Origin: JABDJX01 sp039942715
Lineage (GTDB): Bacteria > Pseudomonadota > Alphaproteobacteria > Rhodobacterales > Rhodobacteraceae
Assembly (NCBI GenBank): GCA_039942715.1
Contig: JBDVBY010000010.1
Coordinates: 1 to 64,000, forward strand
Length of the DNA stretch: 64,000 nucleotides
Reading direction: 5' to 3'
The notes under the pieces are model-generated. The model saw only the letters and a program-made list of their open reading frames with translations, did not search any database and was not told the DNA's origin. Within the stretch, counting starts at the first letter, position 1; every line of letters starts with the position of its first letter. This document shows positions 25,130 to 32,877 of the stretch, piece after piece. The position numbers and the translations under genes are program-made.

Positions 25130-26089
25130 TTAAAGCTTAGGCTCGACCGCGATCACTGCTTTCATCGGAAAATGATCCGATCCGACAGGCTCAAGACGAT
25201 CAAACGATACAAGCTGAACGCCCTCTGTGACCAAAAGCTGGTCAATTGGCAGGCGTACAAACCAAGAGCGGGCATCGAAACTGGGGAGCATTCCACGTCC
25301 GATGCGCGGGTCTTTGAAACCACCATACTCTTTGAAATGCTCAGAGCCCGTCGACCAAGCCACATCATTAAAATCGCCCATCACAACAACCGGACGGACG
25401 GCATGATCGGCAATCCGCGCTGATTTCTTGATCTGTTCGTCGCGCTCCACAGCGTCAGTGCCGGGCAAGGGCGGACGGGGGTGCAGTCCCACAAAGAAGA
25501 ACCTTCTTAAATTGGCAGGGCATTCCAAATCGGCCAGCACTGCAGGGGTGTCGTCGTCGCTTAGAAAATGCGTGTCGGCGGCGTGCACCTTAAGGCGTGT
25601 GGCGAACAGAAGGCCATAATGGTCCGACATGGGATGGCGCACAACGGTTGGGTAGCGGGCAAGCTGATCGACGAGGGCGTTTTCCCAAATCTCGTCAGTC
25701 TCCATCAGAAACAAAACGTCTGGGTCTTCTCTGTCAATCAGACTGCGCAGCTTCGCGTGGTCCTCGTTTTCCATCAGGACGTTAACAGCAATCAGAGAAA
25801 TCTGATTTGCGTGCGGCGCCTGCGTCATCTCAATCTGGGTGCGTGCAAAGCGAGTGTAGGGAAACACGCGGAATGTTTGGTAGGAAAAACACAGGACCAA
25901 AGCCATGCTGGCCAAAAGAATCCAAGGGCCACCCAAGACTGATCCGTAAATTGCTGTTCCTAGAGATAAAGCGGCGATGTGGATGCGCGGAAAGTCCCAC
26001 ATGCGCACCCACCAACGCATGTTACGGGAGAGAGGCAGAAGAGTGGTTGCGATGCCAACGGCGGCTAGAATCCAGAAGATTACTGTCAT
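25130..26089 (-). CDS. Endonuclease/exonuclease/phosphatase-family protein with membrane anchor
   Basis: A 319-residue protein. Two or three N-terminal hydrophobic segments (about 3-20, 38-50 and 55-72) anchor it. The C-terminal catalytic domain has the EEP motifs: LIAVNVLMEN (N), LFLMETDE (metal Glu), GLHPRPP, VVMGDFNDVAWS (DxN) and GSDHFPMKAV (SDH). This resembles the YafD/VanX-region EEP group, which includes phosphodiesterases and nucleases. The active site probably faces the periplasm, as in related anchored proteins, though orientation is inferred. It is convergent with the racemase-like gene, 31 bases apart, and probably monocistronic. Confidence 0.88.
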   Translation of the reverse strand: MTVIFWILAAVGIATTLLPLSRNMRWWVRMWDFPRIHIAALSLGTAIYGSVLGGPWILLASMALVLCFSYQTFRVFPYTRFARTQIEMTQAPHANQISLIAVNVLMENEDHAKLRSLIDREDPDVLFLMETDEIWENALVDQLARYPTVVRHPMSDHYGLLFATRLKVHAADTHFLSDDDTPAVLADLECPANLRRFFFVGLHPRPPLPGTDAVERDEQIKKSARIADHAVRPVVVMGDFNDVAWSTGSEHFKEYGGFKDPRIGRGMLPSFDARSWFVRLPIDQLLVTEGVQLVSFDRLEPVGSDHFPMKAVIAVEPKL

Positions 26090-26279
26090 AGTTTGCAGTC
26101 AGCCCTTTCCACCTGTGTTTAGTGTAGGCATGGATAAGAGGTCCACCTCCGAACGTGTACGTTTGCAAGATGGACAATCTCTGCGGACCGCTGGGGGCAC
26201 TTTGAGCTTCGTATCGGGAGACCAAGACATTCGAATCGCGATAGCTCAAAAAACGCTGAACCACGCTTCGAAGACAAGC

Positions 26280-27575
26280 TTATCCTGCGTAACCAAATAT
26301 TCGCGGCAGCCACAACACAAGATCAGGCAGCAAGACCAGAGCCAGTAGGGCAATCAATAGCGCGATAAGGAATGGCCAGATTTCGCGAATTATCTCGGAC
26401 AAAGGAATGCGCGTTACGGCGTTTAGAACAAACAACAGAATACCGTATGGTGGGGTTATCAGCCCGATCATGCAATTCACGACAGCAACGACTCCGAAGT
26501 GCACTAGGTCGATCCCCAACTCGCGGCACGTCGGCAAGAAAAGTGGAATGATCACCAGGATAATCGTAGTCGCATCCAGAACGCATCCCAAAAGCAGTAA
26601 CAGAAGGTTGACGCCAAGAAGGAAAAGGATCGGGTCGATATCAAGGCCAACCAAACGTTGGGCCAAAATACTGGGGATGTTTTCGGAAGCGACAACGTAG
26701 TTCAGGATCAGCGCACCGCCGATGACCAATCCGACTGCAGCGGAAGATCTCGCACTTTCGACGAGGATGCCATAAAGGGCGCGAAAGCTGAGCGCGCGGT
26801 AGAAGAATGCCGCAAGCATCAAGGCATAAAATGCAGCAACGGCGGCAGCCTCGGTTGGGGTCGTGACGCCTCCGTAAATGCCATAGAGCAAGATAGCTGG
26901 CATAAGGAGGGCCGGAAAGGCGTTCGCCGTGCGTCGGGGCAACTCCGACAGCGGCACCGGTTCTTCCAGTGTGAACCCGCGACGGTGGGACAGAAAGGTG
27001 TTCATGCCCATAAGCACCGCGCCCATCAACAAGCCGGGAATGATGCCGCCCAGAAACAGGTATCCGATCGACGTGTTTGAAACCAAAGCGTATAGCACCA
27101 TCGGAATTGATGGCGGGATGATCGGACCGATGGTTGCAGAGGCTGCGGTGATCGCGGCGGCATAGCCGCGCGTGTAATGGCCGCTTTTGGTCATCATTTG
27201 AATGATGATCTTGCCGATCCCGGCGGCGTCGGCGACGGCAGACCCTGACATGCCGGAAAAGATCAGCGATGCCACAACGTTGACGTGCCCAAGCCCACCT
27301 CTGAACCGACCCACGAGGGCGACGCAGAAACTCAAAAGCCTGTCGCTGATCGTGCCTGCATTCATGATGTTCGCGGCCACAATGAACAACGGCACCGCAA
27401 GCAGAATAAAGCTTTGATAAAGTCCGTCCATCAAAACCTTGCCTGCAATTCCGATCCCTTGTCCCGCCGCAAAAAGATACGCGATGGATGCGACCAGGAT
27501 CGCATAGGCAATTGGTGTGCCAATCCCAGCCAGGACAAATAGAGTGCCTAGGCAGATAAGAAACTCGATGCTCAT
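26280..27575 (-). CDS. dctM: TRAP transporter large permease (DctM)
   Basis: A 431-residue, 12-TM inner-membrane protein. Motifs: SGSAVADAAGIGKIIIQMM, TAASATIGPIIPPSIPMVLYA, TPTEAAAVAAFYAL, and LDATTIILVIIPLFLPTC followed by GLITPPYGILLFV. These are standard for the DctM subunit that carries solute and Na+. It overlaps the small permease stop by four bases, last in a dctPQM operon on the minus strand. A gap of 190 bases follows, holding no gene that I can support. Confidence 0.95.
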   Translation of the reverse strand: MSIEFLICLGTLFVLAGIGTPIAYAILVASIAYLFAAGQGIGIAGKVLMDGLYQSFILLAVPLFIVAANIMNAGTISDRLLSFCVALVGRFRGGLGHVNVVASLIFSGMSGSAVADAAGIGKIIIQMMTKSGHYTRGYAAAITAASATIGPIIPPSIPMVLYALVSNTSIGYLFLGGIIPGLLMGAVLMGMNTFLSHRRGFTLEEPVPLSELPRRTANAFPALLMPAILLYGIYGGVTTPTEAAAVAAFYALMLAAFFYRALSFRALYGILVESARSSAAVGLVIGGALILNYVVASENIPSILAQRLVGLDIDPILFLLGVNLLLLLLGCVLDATTIILVIIPLFLPTCRELGIDLVHFGVVAVVNCMIGLITPPYGILLFVLNAVTRIPLSEIIREIWPFLIALLIALLALVLLPDLVLWLPRIFGYAG

Positions 27576-28135
27576 TTTATCGGATCGACCGCATTGTCAT
27601 GTTGGGGTTCTTCGACGCCGTATCTGATCGCGCGATATGCGGAATAGGCATATCGTAGTGAGACTGCGATTAGGAAGAAAACATAGATCGCATAGATGTC
27701 GCGCATACGAATCCAGTCTCCGAACAGGTTTGACAAGGTCGCGGTCTTTTTCAGGCGAAGGATATGGAACTTGGACCACGTCGGTTCGATCGACAGGATC
27801 AATGCGGTGCAAATGGCAATACCAGTGATGACGATGAACCACCGGCGTATCGACGGACGTACGGCCAGGAACAGAATGTCGAAGGTGACATGATCGCGGT
27901 CCCGAACAACGAAAGCGTTTCCCCAAAAGACCAGCCAGACCCAAAGCAACAGACAGAATTCCAGCGTCCAGCCATAAAGCGAAGGGTCCAGAAGGGGAAA
28001 GTGTTCAGGCAGCCATTCCAAACGGGCCGAGTATCGCACAACGATTTGCAACACGAATGTGATGAACATGGCCGCCATCATCGCGGCCGCAACAGCTTGG
28101 GCAAAATGGCTTAGGCCGGATTTTAGTGCCTTCAT
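27572..28135 (-). CDS. dctQ: TRAP transporter small permease (DctQ)
   Basis: A 187-residue protein with four predicted transmembrane segments (about 10-32, 52-72, 92-115, 140-160). LEFCLLLWVWLVFWGNAFVV plus RDRDHVTFDILF around 60-90 is a standard DctQ signature. It sits between the binding-protein and DctM genes and overlaps dctM by four bases. An imperfect hairpin lies in the 88-base gap upstream. Confidence 0.93.
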   Translation of the reverse strand: MKALKSGLSHFAQAVAAAMMAAMFITFVLQIVVRYSARLEWLPEHFPLLDPSLYGWTLEFCLLLWVWLVFWGNAFVVRDRDHVTFDILFLAVRPSIRRWFIVITGIAICTALILSIEPTWSKFHILRLKKTATLSNLFGDWIRMRDIYAIYVFFLIAVSLRYAYSAYRAIRYGVEEPQHDNAVDPIK

Positions 28136-28177
28136 CTTCGTGCCTCGGACGTAGACATGTTTCGATCACTTTGTGAC

Positions 28178-28202
28178 TAAGGACGGGGCTAGCCCGCCCT
28201 TA
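28178..28202 (-). other. Imperfect hairpin between dctP and dctQ
   Basis: TAAGG-A-CGGG and CCCG-C-CCTTA can pair (nine pairs, one A-C mismatch) around GCTAG. There is no T-run on the minus strand. Its position just behind the binding-protein gene matches the hairpins seen behind the other solute-binding genes in the window. Confidence 0.5.
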
Positions 28203-28223
28203 GCTTGGCCAATAACCCGGCCT

Positions 28224-29219
28224 TTAGTTTCCGAGAGCGTTGATTTTGTCCAACACGCCGTCTGGCCAACTAGCTGCAAGTTCGGAGCCAGCATATTGTG
28301 CCTGAACGTGATCACGGAAGGCTTTTAGGTCGGGTTCATAAACGGCTAAACCCTGTTCGGTCAGGAAAGAAACCAAGTTTGCTTCCTTTTCCAACTGTGC
28401 CTGACGCCCGCTTTCGGCAGCAGCTTCGGCGGCGGTCTGAACGGCGGCTTGCTTATCAGCACTTAAACCGTCCCAAACGGCCTTTGAAAAAGCGACATAG
28501 TTCAGATCAACCAAGTGCGAGGTCAGAGCGATCTGTTTGGTCACCTCGTAGAACTTAGCGTCCACGACAGTTGGAAGCGGGTTGTCTTGCCCGTCGACTG
28601 AGCCTGTCTGAAGTGCTGTATAAACCTCGGTAAAGGCCATGGGAGTCGGGTTCGCGCCCAAGGCGCTGCCAAGGAATTGCCACGCATCAGTGCCGGGCAT
28701 CCGCAGGTTCACGCCTGCGAGATCGGCCGGTGTCATGACCGTCAGCTCGTCCTTTGATTGCCGTAGGTTCACATGGCGCTGGCCAAGGTACATCACGGCC
28801 AGAAGCTTCACGCCAAGTTCGTCTTCGACCTTTTGCTTGAACGGGTCCATCAGCGGGTCGTTGAACACGGCAACCTGATGCGCTGCGTCTTGATGCACAT
28901 AGCCCGTTGCGAAAATCGTGAACTCGGGGAAGAACTGCCCAAGCTCTTGTGCCGAAGTGATCGACATTTCCAAATCGCCTGACGCGATCGTTTCCAGTTC
29001 CGAGCCCTGAGCAATCAATGATCCGTTGTAATGCGGTTCATAGGTAGCAAACTCGGCGACCGCAGGGGCGAAAACTTCGGCCAGTGCAATCGAGCGTTGG
29101 TCAGTTTCCGAGGCCGGTGTCGACATGCGCAGCGTGACTTTGTCCTGCGCCATCGCAGGCATCGCCAATGCGGCCGCCGTCACCACCATCAGTGCGCGCC
29201 TTGAAAGTTTGGTCATCAT
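28224..29219 (-). CDS. dctP: TRAP transporter DctP-type solute-binding protein
   Basis: A 331-residue periplasmic protein. Signal peptide: MMTKLSRRALMVVTAAALAM, with cleavage probably after MAMAQ-like residues at about 25. The mature domain has LRMPGTDAWQFLGSALGANP with the Arg that usually contacts the substrate carboxylate, then PTPMAFTEVYTALQTGSVDG and QDNPL, all hallmark DctP segments. So the ligand should be a carboxylic acid, for example a sugar acid. GGAGGAAC precedes the start. Its gene is first in dctPQM, downstream of the GntR/DHDPS genes on the other side of a 75-base gap on the same strand. Confidence 0.94.
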   Translation of the reverse strand: MMTKLSRRALMVVTAAALAMPAMAQDKVTLRMSTPASETDQRSIALAEVFAPAVAEFATYEPHYNGSLIAQGSELETIASGDLEMSITSAQELGQFFPEFTIFATGYVHQDAAHQVAVFNDPLMDPFKQKVEDELGVKLLAVMYLGQRHVNLRQSKDELTVMTPADLAGVNLRMPGTDAWQFLGSALGANPTPMAFTEVYTALQTGSVDGQDNPLPTVVDAKFYEVTKQIALTSHLVDLNYVAFSKAVWDGLSADKQAAVQTAAEAAAESGRQAQLEKEANLVSFLTEQGLAVYEPDLKAFRDHVQAQYAGSELAASWPDGVLDKINALGN

Positions 29220-29294
29220 GAAAGTTCCTCCGTGTTATGTTTGCGGTCTTGGCCGCACTATGGTCCGCCGAAGCATTGCCCGACGAAATCTCTT

Positions 29295-29951
29295 CTAAAC
29301 ACCTAATGCGCGTCTCTTTGCACTGCTGATATGAACGTGAATCGCGCGCACCGCACTAGGCGTGTCGCGGTTCTTCAGTGCTGCAATGACAGCCAGATGT
29401 TCGTCGAGAACTGGCACAACCAATTCGGGCAGCATTCGGGTATCGCTATTGCGGATCAACCTGATCTTGATGGCATTGACCCGGTGGATGTCCGAAATCA
29501 AAGCATTCTCCATCTTATCGACAATCAAATCGTGAAAGGCCCAATCGACTTTCTGTGCGGTGTGAAGCACGTCAGAAGACATTGCAGTCGCGGCTGCGAC
29601 CCGCGCGTCTTGGTGTTGTTGTTCAAGTTCTTCAATCTCATCATCCGAGGCATTGGCACAAAACTCGGCAATTGCCTCGCCTTCGATAATGCCGCGTAAC
29701 TGAAAGGCATTCCGGACAAGCTCGACATCGATTGACAGTATTTGCAGACCCCGCTTGGGAACGGTTTGGATCAGCCCATCCGCTTCAAGCCGCGGTATCA
29801 TTTCGCGGATCGCCGCCAAAGGCATTCCGGTCAGTTCGACAAGTTCGCGCTGCGATACAATCTGGCCGGGTTGAATATCGCGGGCCAGCAGTTTTTCGGT
29901 GAAATTCGAATAGGCGTGGTCGCGAAGGCGAAGGGCGGCTGGCGGTGTCAT
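29295..29951 (-). CDS. GntR-family (FCD domain) regulator
   Basis: A 218-residue regulator from the ATG at 29951, which overlaps the upstream lyase stop in ATGA; a longer reading is possible but less likely. The N-terminal winged HTH (about 10-75) includes LVELTGMPLAAIREMIPRLE and GLIQTVPKRGLQI, and the C-terminal FCD domain (about 85-210) has FQLRGIIEGEAIAEF and AFHDLIVD. FCD regulators usually sense organic acids. The two palindromes at 30883-30906 upstream of the divergent pfkB gene are candidate binding sites. It is translationally coupled to the DHDPS-family gene and precedes the TRAP operon. Confidence 0.9.
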   Translation of the reverse strand: MTPPAALRLRDHAYSNFTEKLLARDIQPGQIVSQRELVELTGMPLAAIREMIPRLEADGLIQTVPKRGLQILSIDVELVRNAFQLRGIIEGEAIAEFCANASDDEIEELEQQHQDARVAAATAMSSDVLHTAQKVDWAFHDLIVDKMENALISDIHRVNAIKIRLIRNSDTRMLPELVVPVLDEHLAVIAALKNRDTPSAVRAIHVHISSAKRRALGV

Positions 29952-30832
29952 GCGACCGCCTTCTTTTTGCTGAATCTTGCGTTTATTTCGGCTTTCTCCT
30001 GTGGTCCCAGAGGGCGCAATGGCGCACGCAAATTTCCCCAATCCGGATTGCCCGTCATCACCACCATAGCCTGTTTCAATGCCGGAATGACCGGATGGGA
30101 TACGATCAGATCGACGTCTGCGGACAGATCAGAATCTTCGGTCTGCGTGTCAAATAATTGGCGCAGGCGATTTGGATACAAGTTGGCCATACCGCAAATA
30201 GAACCAGCCCCTCCCATGGCCACAGCCTTGTGCAACAGCCGTTCGTCCCCGACAAGAACTGGGATTTCATCGCTTTCAAGAACGGCGCGGGTTTCGTCCC
30301 ATTTTCCGGCGCTGTCTTTCAGTGCCATGACACGATCTGGGAACCCCAACCGTAGTCGCATGATCAAATCAAAGGACAACGGCACCTCAGTGATCTGCGG
30401 GATGTGATAAAGGATGAAGCGCGCCGAAGGATCCGCGATCTCGAACAACTTGGCATGCCAGTCAAACAGCCCATCGTCATCTAGCCCTTTGAAGTAGAAC
30501 GGCGGGAGCAACAAAAATTTCGTGATGCCAAACGCGATACCTTGCTGCACTTGCATATCCACATCCGCAATTGCTGATGCGCACAGCCCCAATGTCATCT
30601 GGTCCGGAGCAACGCCGCTATCAATCATGCCATGAATGGCGATTTGCCGCTCGCCAAACCCGATCGAGGCGCCTTCGCCGGTCGTGCCGAACAGCGTGAC
30701 GCCGCTGGGCCCGTTTTCCAATAGCTGTCTGGCGTGCTGACTGAACAGAGCGTGATTGATGCGGCCGTCGCTATGAAACGGGGTCAGAAGGGCCGTAGAG
30801 ATTCCGAAAGGTGCGATGATAGTCTCCGTCAA
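29948..30832 (-). CDS. DHDPS/N-acetylneuraminate lyase-family aldolase
   Basis: A 294-residue class I aldolase. Motifs: GTTGEGAS (49-56), Tyr142 in LYHIPQ and Schiff-base Lys172 in MALKDSAGK. This family includes dihydrodipicolinate synthase, sialate lyase, KDG aldolase and several lyases for sugar acids or hydroxyproline derivatives. A substrate-defining residue cannot be read. The context with a TRAP importer, GntR regulator and PfkB kinase favours a catabolic lyase/aldolase rather than lysine biosynthesis. The start codon appears to be TTG at 30832, since the next in-frame ATG would delete the first 68 residues including GTTGE. Confidence 0.88.
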   Translation of the reverse strand: MTETIIAPFGISTALLTPFHSDGRINHALFSQHARQLLENGPSGVTLFGTTGEGASIGFGERQIAIHGMIDSGVAPDQMTLGLCASAIADVDMQVQQGIAFGITKFLLLPPFYFKGLDDDGLFDWHAKLFEIADPSARFILYHIPQITEVPLSFDLIMRLRLGFPDRVMALKDSAGKWDETRAVLESDEIPVLVGDERLLHKAVAMGGAGSICGMANLYPNRLRQLFDTQTEDSDLSADVDLIVSHPVIPALKQAMVVMTGNPDWGNLRAPLRPLGPQEKAEINARFSKKKAVA

Positions 30833-30882
30833 TTTCCGGCAGTAACAGGCGGTGATTCAAGCATATAGACTACTGAGTGCAA

Positions 30883-30895
30883 GTTGACTGTCAAC
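30883..30895. promoter_or_regulatory. Perfect 13-bp palindrome upstream of the pfkB and lyase genes
   Basis: GTTGAC-T-GTCAAC is a perfect inverted repeat with one central base, in the 120-base region between the divergent DHDPS-family and PfkB genes. It also contains TTGACT, which could serve as a -35 element for the plus strand. Candidate GntR operator. Confidence 0.5.
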
Positions 30896-30896
30896 G

Positions 30897-30906
30897 TAAC
30901 ATGTTA
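30897..30906. promoter_or_regulatory. Second palindrome, TAACATGTTA
   Basis: A perfect 10-bp palindrome immediately beside the first one (one base apart), about 47 bases before the pfkB start. A paired arrangement is consistent with dimeric regulator binding that covers a divergent promoter. Confidence 0.45.
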
Positions 30907-30952
30907 GAGATGTTGTTAGGTCAGTCGACTTTGAAACGGAGAACTAACCGGA

Positions 30953-31858
30953 ATGCCTGATGTCCTTTGTGCTGGATTGATTGCCGTCGATCTGGTTTTC
31001 GAGATTGACGACCTTCCTATAAAAGGCACTAAAAACAAGGCACTGTCTTCCCGCATGATCACTGGCGGTGGAGCTTTGAATGCGGCTTCGGCGATTTCCA
31101 GCCTTGGTGGGAAAGCAAGCCTTGCAGGTGTGATTGGCGACGACATATTCGGGCGTTTTTTGCAGGATGTGTTTGAGCGGCGCGATATCGACGATCGCTT
31201 CGTCCACGTGAAAAAGGGGGCGGCGACCTCGCGCTCGGCCAATTTGATATCGCCGGATGGAGACCGAACGATCATCAATCATCGGGACACTGCTCTGGAG
31301 CCGGATGCACTTGATATTCCCCCCAATTTTCCCTTCGATGCCGCGTTGATCGACACCCGGTTGCCCGAGGCGGCGCTTCAAATCGTGCAGGCTGCCAAGC
31401 ACCACGGAAAGCCGGCGATCATCGATGCGGAAGCCCCGATCGCAGATGCGATTTCAGCGCTGAAAGAAGCAAGTCACGTGGTGTTCTCTCAGCAGGGGTT
31501 GGCTGACTTCTCAGGTGAAGGTCCCGCGGCGCTTGAACAGGCGGCGCGCCAACTTGGCGGCTGGTGCGCGGTCACGCGCGGCGCGCTTCCGGTTCTCTGT
31601 CACGACGGCCAGCAACTTTTCGAGGTGCCGGTCTGTGCCGTCGATGCTTTGAACACTCTGGGCGCGGGTGATGTCTGGCACGCGGCGTTCACTTTGGCGT
31701 TGGCGAAGGGATGTTTGGAGGTTGAAGCCGTCCACTGGGCCAATGCAGCCGCATCGTTGAAAGTTGCGAGACCTTTGAATGTGGAAGACCTGCCAACGTC
31801 AGCAGAGGTCGATGCCGTCTTGGATGGGTCACCTAAGAATGGGGCGCAAGTAACATGA
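30953..31858 (+). CDS. PfkB-family carbohydrate kinase
   Basis: A 301-residue ribokinase/PfkB-family kinase. The N-terminal GGGALNAASAISSLGGKASLAG is the substrate-lid signature, and NTLGAGDVWHAAFTLALAKG holds the anion hole and the catalytic base Asp240. DRTIINHRDTALEP is typical of sugar or sugar-acid kinases. The phosphorylated substrate is unknown; candidates are a 2-keto-3-deoxy sugar acid or fructose-like product from the neighbouring lyase. Its stop overlaps the next ATG (ATGA). It is divergent from the lyase-GntR-TRAP genes and possibly under the same control. Confidence 0.9.
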   Translation: MPDVLCAGLIAVDLVFEIDDLPIKGTKNKALSSRMITGGGALNAASAISSLGGKASLAGVIGDDIFGRFLQDVFERRDIDDRFVHVKKGAATSRSANLISPDGDRTIINHRDTALEPDALDIPPNFPFDAALIDTRLPEAALQIVQAAKHHGKPAIIDAEAPIADAISALKEASHVVFSQQGLADFSGEGPAALEQAARQLGGWCAVTRGALPVLCHDGQQLFEVPVCAVDALNTLGAGDVWHAAFTLALAKGCLEVEAVHWANAAASLKVARPLNVEDLPTSAEVDAVLDGSPKNGAQVT

Positions 31859-32772
31859 ACTCGGAGCAAAAGACATGTCTGTCACTGAACGGAAACATGG
31901 TTCCCCCGGATTTGGTCGGTGAGCTGACAGTTGCGGACAAAGACAGCGATCTTGATCAACAGTTGGCTCAACACGGTTACCTGCTTTTGCGAGGGGTACA
32001 TGAGCCGACAGAAGTTGCCGCTGCTCGGATAGAAGTCTTGCACCGATTGGCCGAGGTTGGCGAAATTGACGATCCCGTTGAAGAGGGTATTGCATCTGGC
32101 ACGTCGCACCGCCGCGAGGCTTATCCAACGCAAAAGGAACTTGGGACATTCTGGCGCTCGGTCAGTGAGGGCCCCGCTGTTCGCGCTGTCATAAACGGAG
32201 AGCGTATCACCCGTCTGATGAGTCAGCTTTTCCGCGAGCCCGCCGAACATTTCACTTTTGCCTGGCTACGCGCACTGGCGAAAGGCCGGGCCAGCCCTTT
32301 GCACATCGATCATCCCTATATGAACCGCGGTTCTGATCGACTGGTCACCTGTTGGACGCCATTTTGCAACATTTCCCTGAACAACGGTTCTCTTTACATC
32401 CTTGAGGGGTCTCACATGTGGAGCGATATCCGAGAAGAGTTTGAAGGCCATGACGTTGATCGAGATCCGTCCCGACCCGGCCATATCGAGGATAGTCCAA
32501 TTGCGTTGGCGACCCGCAAAGCAAGCAGGCTCTTGACATCAGAATTCAGTTTTGGCGACTGTCTGGTCTTTGGCATGTTCGCTGTGCATGGATCTTTTGA
32601 CAATAATGCGGACACCGGGGCGGTTCGGCTGTCTTGCGACACTCGGTTCCAACCCGCTGCCGACACGATGGACGAGAGGTTTTCCGGCCCGAACCCAACC
32701 GCGCACAAAGGGCTTGGTTATGCGTGCCTTTCGGCATCCTTGCCGATGACCGAAACAGCAGCCTTGCGCTAA
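31855..32772 (+). CDS. Phytanoyl-CoA dioxygenase (PhyH)-family protein
   Basis: A 305-residue non-haem Fe(II)/2-oxoglutarate oxygenase candidate. The iron triad is visible as His150-x-Asp152 (LHIDHPYMN) and His245 (VHGSFDNN), with Arg258 in AVRLSCDTRFQP for the 2-oxoglutarate carboxylate. NGSLYILEGSH is also typical of PhyH proteins. The substrate is unknown: family members hydroxylate fatty acyls, ectoine, proline-type compounds and phosphonates (PhnY*). It is translationally coupled to the PfkB kinase. Whether it belongs with the TRAP-imported substrate or with the phosphonate genes that start 105 bases further on cannot be told. Confidence 0.87.
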   Translation: MNSEQKTCLSLNGNMVPPDLVGELTVADKDSDLDQQLAQHGYLLLRGVHEPTEVAAARIEVLHRLAEVGEIDDPVEEGIASGTSHRREAYPTQKELGTFWRSVSEGPAVRAVINGERITRLMSQLFREPAEHFTFAWLRALAKGRASPLHIDHPYMNRGSDRLVTCWTPFCNISLNNGSLYILEGSHMWSDIREEFEGHDVDRDPSRPGHIEDSPIALATRKASRLLTSEFSFGDCLVFGMFAVHGSFDNNADTGAVRLSCDTRFQPAADTMDERFSGPNPTAHKGLGYACLSASLPMTETAALR

Positions 32773-32877
32773 GATAAGAATTGCCAGACCTATGAAAGGC
32801 GGCGCGGTTTTTTATACAACAAGCAAGAAGGCGAAATAGTCTCTACTAGAACAATGAAAGCCTTCAACATTCCTTAC

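Noticed and set aside
26090..26279. Possible small gene or operator in the 190-base gap after dctM
   Set aside because: Only a weak imperfect palindrome (AACGT-GT-ACGTT) and no frame with a ribosome binding site.
32773..32877. Possible terminator (GGCGGCGCGG followed by TTTTTT)
   Set aside because: The T-run is present, but I found no adequate pairing partner for the GC stretch, so it is not called.
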